A stretch of DNA of 64,000 nucleotides. Origin: Castor canadensis (taxonomy: Eukaryota; Chordata; Mammalia; Rodentia; Castoridae). The position numbers and the translations under genes were made by a program. Positions 23,130-35,612 of this stretch are shown one piece after another. The notes below the pieces were generated by a model, which saw only the letters and a program-made list of their open reading frames with translations, was not told where the DNA came from and made no database searches. Location of the stretch: NCBI RefSeq assembly GCF_047511655.1, contig NC_133392.1:161438542-161502541 (forward strand), in the 5' to 3' direction. How positions within the stretch are numbered: the stretch's first letter is position 1; every line of letters begins with the position of its first letter.

Positions 23130-23390
23130 GGGAGGAAGGCAATTTGTTTGTGAATTTTGCCCTTTGTTATGGAAAGCTGTTGGGTTTTAAAAAATTGTAA
23201 AGGTTTGAACGTTAACTCCCAGGGTAGTCCCGCCCTGTGGATGGGGAAGTTTGTAGAAGTGTTTATTTCTTTTAAAAAAAAAAATACAGAATTGATGTTA
23301 AGTAGCCATATGCAAATTTCCTGGGGCCTGTTGATTTTATTCTCTTGAAATCTTATTGAAAAGGATCAACCCCACAAAAATGGGAAAAAT
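23130..23390. promoter_or_regulatory. Candidate AT-rich block with a perfect octamer
   Basis: AT-rich sequence holds ATGCAAAT at 23310-23317, the exact POU octamer, plus CCTTTGTTATGG near 23161 (a SOX-type CTTTGTT core) about 145 bases away. An A-rich run at about 23273-23284 is also present. Co-occurrence of SOX and POU cores is common in progenitor enhancers, but the spacing here is wide, so this is only suggestive. Confidence 0.3.
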
Positions 23391-23673
23391 TGTACACTCC
23401 AGCACAGCTCTGATTTCCATGGACACTTCTAGGCACAGGGCTCGCTTTTAAGCCTTTGGGCCTTTCAGAGAGGAGGCAGAGGCCAATTGCAGCTTTCTCG
23501 CCCCTCCCAGCCTGCACCTCAGCTCCAAGGATGACCAGAGGCCCTTGCTGCTTTGAGATCTGTTCCCCACACAGGGTCTTGGGCATTTCTGGGAGTATGT
23601 TGGATGATCACAGAGAAGGATGTTCTGAGAGCCAGAATGAAGTATAGCCACAGAGAATCATGGTGAGGGGGAC

Positions 23674-24008
23674 TGTCGTGACTAAACTGTATCCCTAAAA
23701 ATTCTCAGTATCCCAGAATACGACTGTATGTGGTTAAACAGGTGATTAACTTAACATGAGATCTTTGCACTGGGGCTTGATCACAAAGAACTGGTGTCCT
23801 TAAAAAAGGAAGATATCAGGACACAGACACACGAATGACCGCATGAAGACACAGGGAGAAGATGCTGTTTACAAGCCAAGGAGATAGGTCTGGGGAGGAA
23901 CCAGCCTGGCAACACCTTCATCTTGGACTTCTTCCTCCCAAACTGAGAGATGATGAATTTTTGTGGCTTGAGGCACCTGATCTGTGTGATTTGTTTCTGC
24001 AGCTGGGG
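23674..24008 (+). mobile_element. MLT1-type solo LTR (ERVL-MaLR relic)
   Basis: The plus strand matches the MaLR LTR pattern in order: TGTCGTGACTAAACTGTATCC at the start, GATTAACTTAACATGAGATC, ACTGGTGTCCTTAAAAAAGG, GAAGACACAGGGAGAAGATG, TACAAGCCAAGGAGA, GGAACCAGCCTGGCAACACC, TTCATCTTGGACTTC, CAAACTGAGAGATGATGAATTT, then a decayed GTTTAAGCCACC equivalent. It is an old non-coding LTR copy with no internal retroviral genes nearby. Ends are approximate. Confidence 0.75.
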
Positions 24009-25459
24009 CCAACCCACAGGTATGAAGGTGAAAGACACAGAGCTGCCCATCTTCCCCCCACACTCCCCTTGCCCCACTTGCCTTGGTGTGGGCCCAAGTC
24101 AGGCCAATAGGACTGGACATGATCCCCAGCTTGCGGTGCCCCTGAATTCACATCAGCCCGTTTGACTCCCACCGATGTCCTCCAGTTTTAAACACACATT
24201 TGGATCACTATTAGCATTACCATGAAGTATGGCTTCTGGGGCACTGTGAAGCACAGGACTACATCTGTCTAAGCATCACCTCAGAGTGATGCAGGGTGCC
24301 AAGCATGGGCTGTACCCTTAGCACACTGGCTTGTGTCCAGTAACAGGTCCAAGTATCCCAGTTGGGAGGTGGTTTGGGTCCTTTGAAGGAGCAACTACTG
24401 GTGTTTGCACAGCCAGAAACCCCATTGCCAAGAGGAAACTCCACACACAGCACAGAGAACTCCAGTAAGCACTTCTCCAAATGCCCAAAGGCCAAAATTT
24501 GGGGTGTTTTGAGTCCAAAGATCCAGTCTGGGGAAGAGGTGTCCTAACTGCTGGTTAAGTCTGGGGCTGGAGAGTTCACAGCTAAAACCTGCAGCCCAGA
24601 CCCACCACTAGTCCTCAACCCGCTGCACACCCAGAGGATCCTCCATGACAGCCTTCTTTCCAGCAGTGTCCATTCAGTGGGCATTTGTCCATCTCAGTGA
24701 CTGATCTTTGCACAGCTGGTCTGGGCTGGGTGCCACCCAGAGGGGATGGCTGGAGGTAGACAGGGCCAGCATTGCTCCTCTACCCTCCAACTCCTTGGCT
24801 GGCTGGGAAGTTCTGACCAGCCTCCCCTCACTGATACCTGATTCTTGTGTGGCCTGGACACATTGTCCACTCTCTACAAGCTTCAGGTTCTCCATCTGGG
24901 ATGCTGTGAGTGTTAACAAGGCTGTGTAAGACACTGCTATGGCCAGCGGGGGTCCTCCACCTCTGCCTTGTCTGTTTTCTAAACTAGGTGAGGAGTCTTG
25001 TTTTGAGAAGTATCGGAAAATGATCCCTTAAACTCCTTCTTGCATGAAGCGGGTAGATGAAGGGTGACATCCAAGGGGAGGAGCTGGGCTTTCTGGCCAA
25101 CGTTGACTGTGCTCAGCCCAGGGCTCCACTACTGGGTCCAGCCAGGATGTGAGAGCTGAGTGGGAAGGGATGGGATGGATGTCCTCAGTTTTGACCTGAC
25201 ATGGATGCCAGTGTGCAACAGAAATCATAACTATTTGGACTGTACCAGCATTCCTTCTCAGCTCACCCGCTGGCCTCACCAAGTTCCTCTTGGTCCCCCT
25301 TGCTTGGGTGGTTTCCTGCTCTGCAGGCTTGGAGCAGAGACCCCCCACACACACACACAGGTTCCCCAGCTTCTCCAAGTATATCTGTGGGGCAGATGGA
25401 TGGACAGAGCTCAAGTGGAACCCGCCTTTCTCTGCTGGGCTCGCTGTTGCCTCTCCAGG

Positions 25460-25830
25460 TTCACTGTGTCACCTTCCCCGACGGCCAACTGCTCCCCCGG
25501 TCTGTTCCGAAGGTGCGGGAACGTCCGCTTTGGCTTGTGGTACGGCCGCCCATTCAGCACAGATAAGCCCCTTTAGAAACCAGGGGGAATTTAATTCAGC
25601 GCCTGAGTGACAGCACGAAGATTTATCCCCTGGCCAGACAATACAGCTCTGGGGCTTTAATCTTACTCAGACAATGCACCGCCTCTCGGCCCTCGTCTCG
25701 GGCTTTCCCACGATGGCTGGTGATTAGCAGAAGTGCGTTGGATGGAAGCCACTATCTCTCAAGGAAGAGTGTTTGCTCCTCTGCCCGGGACTGCGGGAGG
25801 AGGAGAGAAAGCTGAGCTCACTCATCTCCA
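25460..25830. promoter_or_regulatory. Candidate CpG-retaining enhancer
   Basis: This stretch has clustered CpGs (CCCCGACGGCC, GGAACGTCCGC, GTACGGCCGCCC, CTCTCGGCCCTCGTCTCGG) and AT-rich cores (GGAATTTAATTCAGC near 25587, GATTTATCCCC near 25620, TGGTGATTAGCAG near 25719). Flanks are CpG-poor and no transposon similarity was noticed. It resembles a constrained, partly unmethylated distal element. Confidence 0.4.
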
Positions 25831-27432
25831 TACAATCTCTATTCACCAAACCAAGGGGCACAGGGAGGAGGTTCCTATGCGGCCTGTAGATCACATCCAC
25901 CATGAGGGCACAGCCCCTGCCTGTCCCTCAGCCGACCTGCCCTGGGATGAGGTCAGAATGTCAGCCACATGGCCAAGTGACCATGGGCACCTTGAAGCAA
26001 GCTCCTTCAATTCCAGCCATTTAGCCTTGGTCTTCACCTTTTGTGGTGATGTCAGCCTAGTCATGGTGACCACTTGTCACCTTTCTACTTCAGGACCATA
26101 TTGATCCTTTCCCATGTCCTGTGACTCAGGGTCACCCTGGAGTGGGGCTTCAGATGCAGAGTCCACCAAGATCTCAGTGTCTTCCTGGACAGCTGAGAAG
26201 ATGAGCCATCCCCACACGGACAGGCACCATGTGTCTCTCTCCATCTCAGGAACCTGACAAAGGGCACCTCCTTGCTAAGCAAACAGGATGAAGCAGGAGC
26301 TCCAAGTAGTGGGGGACACTAGTGGGAACTCGAGTACCTCTTGGGAAGAGGTAGCCTGAAGAGAGGCACTGATCCCTCATTAAGTGCTGCTTCTGCAGGC
26401 CTGGGGGGTCCCTGGGGAAGGCCTGTCTACAGAAGGAGGGCATGGAGTGCCTTTGTGGCATCCATGACCTCCAGTGGGGGTACACTGTCACCTTTAGTAG
26501 AAATGACACCATGGGAGAGCAGGTCAGAATCAGAGCAGATACCATTCCCTGTCCCCTACAATGGGTGTAACCCAGTCTTCACTCCAAGGCAGAAACACCT
26601 GTCATTCCCTCCTCACCTGACCCCTCCTCAGCAGGGCTCTGGCCATCTTCTCCCCTCGGCCCCATGGCCCCAGGCCATGCGACCAACAAACCATTGACTA
26701 TTCCAGGGCCAGGCTCCACAGTGATCCAGTATGGCCAGCCAGATGACCTAGGGCTCCAGTAGACTGCTCCATGTGACCTGGGAACATTCTCTATAGAGGA
26801 TGGCCTTCAGGGCCCATTGTCCACTTCTGCCCCCAGCTGGCTCAGTTCAAGGATGGTGAACTCAGTAGCTCCACACTCTTGAAGGTGCCATTCACCTCCC
26901 AGACCACACCTGTGACTAAGGAGGTGGGAGTAGCTTAGCACAGGGCACCAACAAACAGAGGCAACCATCAGAGAACCAAAGCAGCTGATTGTCTATAGTA
27001 GGTCTGGTTTTTATTATCACAGAGTAGATAACTTCAGTGTCATCCAGGAAGTCCTCTTCCCCGGGACAGTGGTGGGTCCTCCCTGAGACAGGTACGGGTC
27101 CACCTGCCCAGCAGTCCCTGTGGCTTTGCCTTCCCCTTTCCAACCTTGTCTCTGTGCAGAAGCTAGATCTGAGGTCAGCTTGGAGAATTCTCCCCATTCT
27201 ACCCCCAGACACACGCAGGCTTAGCCCCGAATGCTCCTTTGGGAGCAAGTTTGAAGGTTTGGACCAGTTCGTTTCCATATCGGGAACAGGCTTTCAGCTG
27301 CCCATACCCAACCTGAAGACCCATGTCTGCACCATCCCCACCTGGCAACCAGGGAAGCTGAGCTTGGATGCCTTCTGTTCTGCCATTCTACCGGACTGTG
27401 CAGACTCTGCAAGTCTAAAATTGGGAAACAAA

Positions 27433-27622
27433 GCAGGATGCAATGACTCACAACTGTAATCCCAGCTACTCAGGAGGCAGAGGCAGGGAGATTTGGAGTT
27501 CAAGACCAGCCTGGGAAAAGTAAGCAAGACCCTGTCTCAAAAACAAAACTACAAACAAAAGGGTGGGGGAATGCACTTGGATGTAAAAGGCCCTGGGTTC
27601 AATCCTCAGTATCACAAAATAA
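27433..27622 (+). mobile_element. Composite rodent SINE (B1/B4-like plus ID-like)
   Basis: The left half carries an Alu/B1-like body: CACAACTGTAATCCCAGC, CTCAGGAGGCAGAGGCAGG, TCAAGACCAGCCTGGG and GACCCTGTCTC. After an A/C-rich linker (AAAACAAAACTACAAAC) comes an ID-like right half, GGCCCTGGGTTCAATCCTCAG, and an A-rich tail. The order matches the B4/B1-dID type of dimeric SINE. No clear target-site duplication was found by eye. Confidence 0.8.
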
Positions 27623-30420
27623 GTAAGCAGAGACATAAAACCATAAAACAGGGTTGAAATGGGAAGGATGGTAGTTTTGTCTGGCAAGTGCAAATTTTGG
27701 GGAAAATGGGAATTTCTTCTCTTTCAGAGGTTAGTTGTTTTCACATTAAAGAAACAAGTCAAGAAAACCAACTGTTACTGATTATTACCTGGTTAGGACA
27801 AAACCCAGTTTGGGTATGTGGAGAAAGGTGTGTCAGACACAGTTGTGATGCTGCACCTGTAGCTTTCTGGCCACAGTCTGCCCACTGTGCAGGTCTGGCT
27901 TGACATCACTCTTCCAAAAATCCTCCTGCCCCTCTGAGCTGGGGCTCAGACTCCTCTGTGCCCTCTGCACTTATCGTGGCCCATCTCCCCTCCACTGGGG
28001 CAGCTGAGCTCCCTCTGAGTTACTCAATCCCCAAGGGCAAGGTGCTTGATCAAGTCACTGGTTGGGGCTCCTGCCCAGGACACAGAGAATATCCCCAAAC
28101 ACAGGCCACAGGATTGACTTCTGGTCTACACAGTGAAAGGAAGAAAAGGGGTATGTAGCAGCAAGGGGTGTGAGACCAACCTAGAGTGCAGCTTCTACCC
28201 ACCAGGCCAGCCAGGTCTGCAGAGCTGCTCTGATAAGTCTGGAACCACCCCAGAATGCCCAGGAGGCAGGAAGAGCTCTCTGCAGAGGGCCCCTCAGTCC
28301 AGTCCCAGCACACACCTGCAACGGTGCTCAAAACTGAAGGCCAACTGAGTCTGTCCACCTGCTCCTTCCCCAGAGATTGGATGCAGAGTCCAGTTACAGA
28401 GCTGTAAAGTGCATCTCTTCCGGCTCCCAGGCCCCAGGCAGAGTAAGACCAAAGTCCCCAAGGGCTACTCAATGCAGTCCCAGAGTGGGGTGACTGCCCA
28501 CGAACAGAGAAGCCTCTAGCTTCACCCCCAAGGGGAGCAGTTGAAGACAGAGAAGCTGGCTGGACCTCGCCCCTCATTTTAAGGGCATGTAGAGGTGGTG
28601 GGGAAAGGCCCATTCTGCCTGGGATGGAGGCTGCAGCTAGGAGATTCTGAGGATGAGATCACTCCCTTCAAAGGGTCTTGGAAGAACAGGGAGGGAATCA
28701 TAGCTAAGTCCAAGCCCTTCCTTCCTGCCAGGCTAGAACCATCTCCTGTTGGAGGTACACAGAGCAGTACTGGGCAACCACAGGGTCCATGTTCCCTCAG
28801 GACAGAGATCAACCCTGCCATCCTGGGAAAACTGCTCAACCAGGGCCACCTGGCCTAGGGCCTCTATCAACAGGTGTCCACAGAGCACTACCCTCTGTCT
28901 TGTGTGAGCTCTTGCCCAGTTCCTGTCTCCACCTTTATTCTCCAGGTTCTGCAGCTGAGCAGCTCTGCTGGGCTGGAAGGAGATGTGAAAGGAGGGGGCA
29001 CCCCTCCAGCTTGCCCCCCGCCCTCAGTTGTTCACACTCTAACAGCTGGGTTTCCTCCTGTTTGATGGGTGGTGGGATTTGTTTCTTTGAAACAATCTCT
29101 GATGCTGTTTTCCTGTGTGACCGATCCTCATGAGTCCACATACCAGTCTCTGTGCCCCAACTCCCCAACTCTGGCAAAGCTCTTCCAGGTCTGGATTTGG
29201 AGAGTACCTCTCTGTGACTCACCCAGGACATCTCACCCCAAAATATGTCTAGAAAGCAGAAACAACCAGAACCACAGCACCCAGAAGGGAGTCTGGAGAG
29301 AGGTGCCTGGGCAGAAGTGGGGTGGGGCAACTAGTTCACTCCTGGCTCAGGCACAACAAGAATTTCTGAGGAGCCCCCAGGTGGCAGCAAGGGTGACCCT
29401 TCCTGAATGGTGAATGCTCCCAGCAAGGCAGCTGCAGAACCAGCCCTAATCCATCTCACAGCAACACCAGCCCTGAAGAAACCCACTGGGCTGAGGTGGA
29501 GCAGTGAAGGACCTGGGAAAGGGTCTTCCCCACTCGTGCCATGCGACCTGGTTTGAGAAACCAAATCCAGAGCCACTCACAGGGTCCTACACAGCTCGTG
29601 GACTACTTGTCCACTGACAGAGGAGGCCAGTGTGGCTCAGGGAAGCGCCAAACCCCAACCCATCCAGCCTGGAGAGCCCCGTGACAGACCTGAAAGGCCC
29701 ATGAGCTCCAGCAAAGGCCCCTTCCCACAGAGTGGGGGGCAGGCGGGGGTAGAGGTAGGGGCAGTTTCTAACTTGCTGGAGGAGCACCATTGGCTCCTGC
29801 CTGGCAAGTGGAGATAGGGGAGGGACAACTTTGTTGCAGAGAGAGCTCTGCCTGAGCATTATAGTAACAGGGACTGAGGAGGAACTTGGAGCCAGCACTG
29901 AGGACATCTCCGTCTCTCCCTCTCCTGAGTCTTCCCCAAGGCCCCCTGTGCCACCTTGACCCTGGTGGGCTTCTGTTGCATCTATTCCCTGCATTGGTCC
30001 CAGGGGTCTCTCTCCAAGGATCAGAGCATGAGGCACTGACAGCTCCCCTTCCCAGGCACCCTCCACAGCTGAGAACAATTTGGATAGCACCCTGACTCCA
30101 TGGGACAGGAACTCTCAGGGTGGACATGGAAGGCCAGGACCAGGTAGCTAGCATCCAGAGCCCATCTCTTTGGGTGGTTGATGATCCATTCCTAGGATCT
30201 CTTCCCTTGTGAAGGCGGCCAATGGCCTCTGCCTTCTATGCAGTGACCGGATCTGGACTATCCCCACCAACATTTACCTATAGGGGCCCCAGGTGAGTCC
30301 ACAGACATGACTGCCTGCCCACTGTTGTGGTTATTAACGTTAGCTCCCTTACCAGCAGACCTGAATGTGTGCTGGGCAACATGGACGTGTAGTCTCAGTA
30401 GCTCCACGAGGTGGATGTCA

Positions 30421-30510
30421 CCATGCTCATCCTATAGACAAGGAAATGGACTCAGAGAGGTCAGGAAATGTGTTCAGGGTCAATGGTCAATAAAGGGCCT
30501 GGTGGACCAA
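30421..30510 (-). repeat. MIR SINE fragment
   Basis: CTCATCCTATAGACAAGGAA, ATGGACTCAGAGAGGTCAGG and TTCAGGGTCAATGGTCAATAA follow the reverse MIR pattern (cccattttacagatgaggaaactgaggctcagagaggt ... gtcacacagctagtaa). Confidence 0.65.
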
Positions 30511-31776
30511 AAGTTTTCTCTACGCAGCAGAACCTCTCTGTTCTGCTCTGCCCATGGGGAGGCTCCTCAGCCTTGCCCTCCACCTTCCATGACCTTAGCA
30601 AATGAGGCAAGGATTCTCTGAGTTCCCTACTTGGGAAATGGGCTTGCCCTAGCCTAGGGCCCTCATGTGCATACCCAGTACATGGTACCCAGAATGTACG
30701 TTCTTAGAAGGAAGAGCTCAAAGGGAATGGAGACCCCTGCAGGAAAATGTGAAGAACAGATGAACCAGGGGAGGTGGGAGAATGGCCTTGGCACTGGAAA
30801 AAGAGCCCAAAGAATGGGCAGTCACTTCACTAGCCACTTGTCTCACCGTGGTGGCAACAGTTTCAATAAGCAGTGGGGTGAAGAACCCAGAGAAAGGCAG
30901 TCTAAGGAAAACCAGGGCCAAGGCACACCCACCCTGCTCTTACTGAGGACACACAGCCCACTTACCATCTGCTGGGCTCTGGAAGCTTCCAAAGGCTACC
31001 AGTCCTGGGGTGGAGAAGCAGGAGAGGGAGGTCAGTGATGTGCAGCCCCCAACACTTTCAAGAAGAATACAGTGATATGCTGAGGAAGCATGAAGAGCCC
31101 TGTGGCCTGGGGCTGGGCCGGGAAGGTACCCATGTGGCAAAAGAGGAAGAGGCTGGGCCGAGAGAGGAAGCACAGAGCCTTGTAAGTCATTTTCAGCCCC
31201 AGGTCAAGAGCTGTGAGCTCTAAAACCAGAGCCTGGCCACCCCCTCCCATGACCTTATTCCCTCAGTGGTCCCAACTTGGCCATGGAAAGGGCCGGTGAG
31301 GGAAGGAAAATGGAGGCTCTGGGGACCATAGGATGTGGGGACCATAGCTGGGAGACCCAGCTAGAGGGAACAGGCAGATAAGAGGCGGCAGCATGGGAGC
31401 CTCCACTGTGTGGGAACCCAAAGAGATAGGGCAAGGGAGAAGGAGGTGGATAAACTACTTTCCCTCCCTCTGGGCAGCCATAGTGGCCCTGGGGCCTTCC
31501 CAGGGAGTCCATTCCACGCTGCAAATGGACGGTCACCAGGGCATGAGCAGTTTGGCCAAAGAGCAGGGTAGGCCCCTAGAGATTTGTAGGATGGTGGATA
31601 TCTGGGGCCAGAGGTCACTGGGCCATTTGTAGGGTGGGGAGAGAATGAGGAAGCCCTCCCCCTGCTCTAGGAGCCTCTCAGATACCTTATGGTTCCCGCT
31701 GAGTCCACACTGCGGGGTGAAGCAGTCTCCACAGCAAGTCATGGTCCCTGCATGGGAATGGTGCCTGGGCATAGCC

Positions 31777-31835
31777 CTGAGCAGACCCTAAGGTGTTCCG
31801 AGGAGCAGACCCTAAAGTGTCCCGAGGAGCAGACA
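31777..31835. repeat. 24-bp tandem repeat, about 2.5 units
   Basis: Units at 31777-31800 and 31801-31824 share GAGCAGACCCTAA-GTGT-CCG with few differences, followed by a partial third unit GGAGCAGACACACC. The short array adds in-frame repeats to a spurious open frame. Confidence 0.75.
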
Positions 31836-34407
31836 CACCTGCTACACACCACAACCCAGAGTCGACCTTACACCGTCCCTGCTCCTCTCATCTTCTGCCC
31901 TTCAGCCTCAGCCCAAGGCTTCCCATGGCTCTTTGGGGTCCGAGGCCTATCTCGCAAACCTCAAGCTTTGTCTAAAATCTGCCTGCTGAGCTGAAACTTT
32001 AAAGTTAAGCATCAGGCAGGGCCAAGGTGACCATCTGGTCAGCTTTGTCATCTACCAGAGACTGGAAGCCCAAAGGCCCCTATTTCACTCAAGTTCCTCA
32101 CTATTCCTCAGACTCACACCCCTTGGCCTCTCCCTGGAGGACAGACAAGCCCACTTTCAGGCCTGGACTCAAGATTGCTCAGGGTTTTCTACCTGAGGAG
32201 TACCAACCCCTATTCCATGAAGGGGACATGGCCATCCCTGCCTTTGTTGAAAGGAAACTGAGGCAGAGAAGGTAGGCTGATCCCAGCCATGTAAGGCCTT
32301 AGCTGTCGTCACTTCATGTTCTGAGTTGCTGTGAACGTGTGTGGGGCTTAAGTGTCCCCTTTTCTTCACAGACCCCAGATGGCGAGCCTAGGATTTTCTG
32401 AACTGTCTCCCTTGACAGTGGGTGAAGGGGACATTAAGGCCGCCTTGAGCCAGCTGAGGGCTGCCATTTGCCAGCAAAGATGCATGGGAATGGTACACCA
32501 TGGAGCTCAGTGGTCAGAAGGGCTGGGCTCCGTATGGTCCTGTGGTGATGCCAGAAGGGCTTTCTCACCCTGGACAGGCAGGCAAGGCAGCAAGACCTTG
32601 GTCATAGTCAACACCCAGCACCCTGGCCAGTGCCCAGTTAGGACAAGGTCCTAACCACAAGGTCATCATGTCCCTGGCTGAGGAGTGCAAGGACAGCAGA
32701 TGTGGGCTGGCCATTCTGGGTGCTAGTGATAATTAAGGGCTGTGCAGAGGGGACCTGAAGAGGCAGAGGGGACCCAGCCTTGCCTTCTCTTGGGCTTCCC
32801 TCACCCACGCTACCATAGAAGGGCACTGGATCATAAGTCTAGAGATTCTAGCCTCCACAGCTCCAGCCACAGCAGGGGAGACCAGGAGGGAAGCAAGCCG
32901 GCCTCCTCCCTGTTCTCCCAAGGCACGCATATTGTCTGGCAACCTCACAGCACCAGCAGGAATAGGCCTGGCTCCCCAGCTCTAGAAAGTCTAGGGAGCC
33001 AGACATATCCACTGGTGCTTGCTTATTTGAGTAGGAAAGGCATGGCAGCCCAGAGCTCAGGGGACAGCCCACATTTTCCACAAAATGAGTCTGTTCACAC
33101 CAATAAGCCAAATGTTCTCTTAGTCACCAGTGTGAAAGTCACCTCCACATCACAGCTCACCAGTAGAAGTGACAGTCTCACTCTGCAGAATACCCAGCTC
33201 CAGCAATGAGCCTGCAAGGGGCTGAGAAGGCCATGGTCCTAGATGTGCCTTCCTTTATGCCCAAACTGTGCTCTGACCAGCCTGGTTCTGACACCAGGCT
33301 GACAGGCTACACATCTTCCATCTCAGGCTCAGATGAGGGACTTGGGGATCCCACACTGAGCTGAAAGCCGCCACCCTCTCCCCTCAACTCCCCTCAACCC
33401 CACTCCCACAGGAGGCAGCTGTGCTGAACTCAGATTTGCATTCCATACTGGGGACTCATGTCCACCCTACAGATGCTCAGAAGCCAGAAGGGACGCTCGG
33501 GCATGTTGGGAATCACAGCACATGTTCCTACCCCCAGTGCTGCTGGTGCCCCACACCAACCACCTCTTGCCTCCTCATTGGCCCCTGTCCCACGAGAGTT
33601 CCCCTTTCCCGAGGCCAGCTCTGCCCAGCATGGTGCCTGGCTTCCCTGGCCCTGCACACTCAGGTGTTCATTTCTAGGTCACCAGCAGCCACAGCCCACA
33701 CTGGCTACAGCCACCACTTTCCCTCAGACCAAGGTCGCTGGCCAAAGTCACCACTTCTGCTTGGCACTTCCTGAAACACAGTGCTTGACCGCAGAATCGC
33801 AGAAGTCCACAGACCCATGGTGACTTTTAAAACATTCTCAAAGCTCAAGGAAATTTGCCAGGAACTCCTTCCCTGTCTCACCTCCTCTCTGTGTCGGTGT
33901 CCTGAGGTGCACAAGCCTGGCCCCACAAACTCCCCTGCATGTTCTTAATCCTTTCCTGCACTTTGGGGCCAGTCTACACTGGCCGCTGCTTGGCCGTGCC
34001 GGTTGAGAGTCATTTGCCCATTCTTCAACGGTTAACTGAATACTATTGGATCCAGCTACAGGCTACAGAGGCCTTCGAGTGACTGGTCAACTGGTCTTCC
34101 GTGACTACATTTGCCCCTTCCCTAGGGCCTACTCTACCCCTGAGACAGAGGAGGTCAGTCTACAGTGTCTGGCTGCCATACCCTGCTTCATATGAAAGTC
34201 CCTAAAGTCAGGAGAGGTGTTAACCAGTCAACTATGGACAGTGAGCTCTCCATGTACCAGGTGGTGTCAGATGTGTCTCAGCTCCGCTCAGGATATCCAC
34301 ATTGCTATGTGGCCATGTGGAGGTCAGGAGAGCAGTGGCATCTGCTCTGTGCTTTCAAACATCCCCATGCTGGTCAGTGCGGGCGCTTAGCCCCTGACCT
34401 CAGGATA

Positions 34408-34546
34408 GCATGAGCTCTGCCTATCATTAGCATAGCCTGGGCTCTACTCCTGCCATTGGTCTAGCCTCAGCTCAGCTCCTGATATATAGCCCAGGCTTAG
34501 ACTCCATCATTAAGATAGCCTGGGCTCTGCAATGTCATTAGGATGA
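34408..34546. repeat. Degenerate 29-bp minisatellite, five units
   Basis: Five imperfect units of 27, 29, 25, 29 and 29 bases each open with a form of GCCTGGGCTCT and close with a form of CATTAGGATA. Units 2 and 5 are the most alike at the start (GCCTGGGCTCT). Divergence between units indicates an old array. It lies just left of an L2 relic. Confidence 0.7.
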
Positions 34547-34754
34547 GATCGGGTATGTTTGATCCTGGTGGTGGGACACCTTTGGGGTGCCTCCTTGATC
34601 CCCTTGGGCTTGGCACCTGCTCCAGAGCCAAGTGTTGTGGTTCACATTCTGGGCGTTCTCAGAGCCTGGTGTCTTTGCCTCAAGCAGCTGATGCTGACTT
34701 ACTGCCTTCGGGAAGAAGGAGCATTCTGCAGGGTCAGCCCTGGCCTGCGATTGG

Positions 34755-34980
34755 CTCAGTCTCATCCTTCAGGTCCAGGCCTGAGTCCTTTCCTCAGGAG
34801 GCCTTCTTGGGTCACCTACCTCAAGTGCCTCCCCCATCCCAGCACTGCACATCACCCTGTGGTCATCTTGGCAGTTTCTACAATCTGAATACTCCTGCGA
34901 CACTTGTCTGCTGTCTGTCCCTGGCTGGATAGGCCCCTAAGGGCAGGCCTTTCTCTTCAGCCTTGTCCATGGTTCACATG
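34755..34980 (+). mobile_element. L2 LINE 3'-end fragment
   Basis: The segment carries the L2 3'-end signature in order: CTCATCCTTCAGGTCC, CTCAGGAGGCCTTCTTGGGTCA, CCCCATCCCAGCACTGCACA, TGTCTGCTGTCTGTCC and CCCCTAAGGGCAGGC. This is an ancient mammalian repeat with no coding capacity left. Boundaries are approximate. Confidence 0.75.
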
Positions 34981-35534
34981 GTGGTGGGGACTAACGATTA
35001 TGGGAGTCCACAAGAGTAGTGATGTCCTTATCTCCTGTCCCGTGTGTCTAAGGCAGAGTTAACAGCATACACCCGTCCTATGTGTCAACGGAAGAGCTAA
35101 CGCCATTCCCTCTCCCTAGGGCTATAGGGCAAGTTCTTGGGCCCTGCTTAGTGAGGGCCAGTTGCAGCCTCATGCAGGCCCTACTGGGCCAGTCCTCTGT
35201 AGCACAGCTGTGCCTTCGGAAGCAGGGTGGCCCTTTCATGCTGCAAGACACTGAGGAGGCTTCAGGACCACTGGCCTCCTTCTCTACTCCCTGGAGCCTG
35301 CGGAGGGTCAGCAGGCCACTACAGGAGCAGGGCAAGAGGGAGGATGTGGATCTGTGGCTGTAGGAGAGGAGAGGTGACAAGGAGTGAATGTAGCCCAAGC
35401 CCAGCCCTTCTCACTAACTCCCATGAGGTCTGAGCATATCTGAAAAGCCCAGCATCACCAGCTTTGGTGGAAACCAAGGGTGAGCTTGGAAGATGGAGAA
35501 GCTGGGCACCACTATGAAGGCACACATGCTCCTC

Positions 35535-35612
35535 CAAGTGACAACCAGGGCCAGTGAGTGGCCTCCACTCCTGACTGTCCACTCCTGAGGCCTCAGTTTC
35601 CCCATCTACACA
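35535..35612 (+). repeat. Possible MIR fragment
   Basis: GAGTGGCCTCCACTCCTGAC and AGGCCTCAGTTTCCCCATCT resemble the MIR core end. Only the second segment is a close match, so this may be a short relic. Confidence 0.4.

Noticed and set aside
23674..24008. Possible exon or retroviral gene in the LTR region
   Set aside because: Only a non-coding MaLR LTR is present; short open frames across it are chance.
32225..32275. Possible MIR relic (GGAAACTGAGGCAGAGAAGG)
   Set aside because: Only about 20 bases match, too short to call.
34408..34546. CRISPR-like array of about 29-bp repeats
   Set aside because: Units are contiguous with no spacers and are diverged, and the genome is mammalian. It is a minisatellite.
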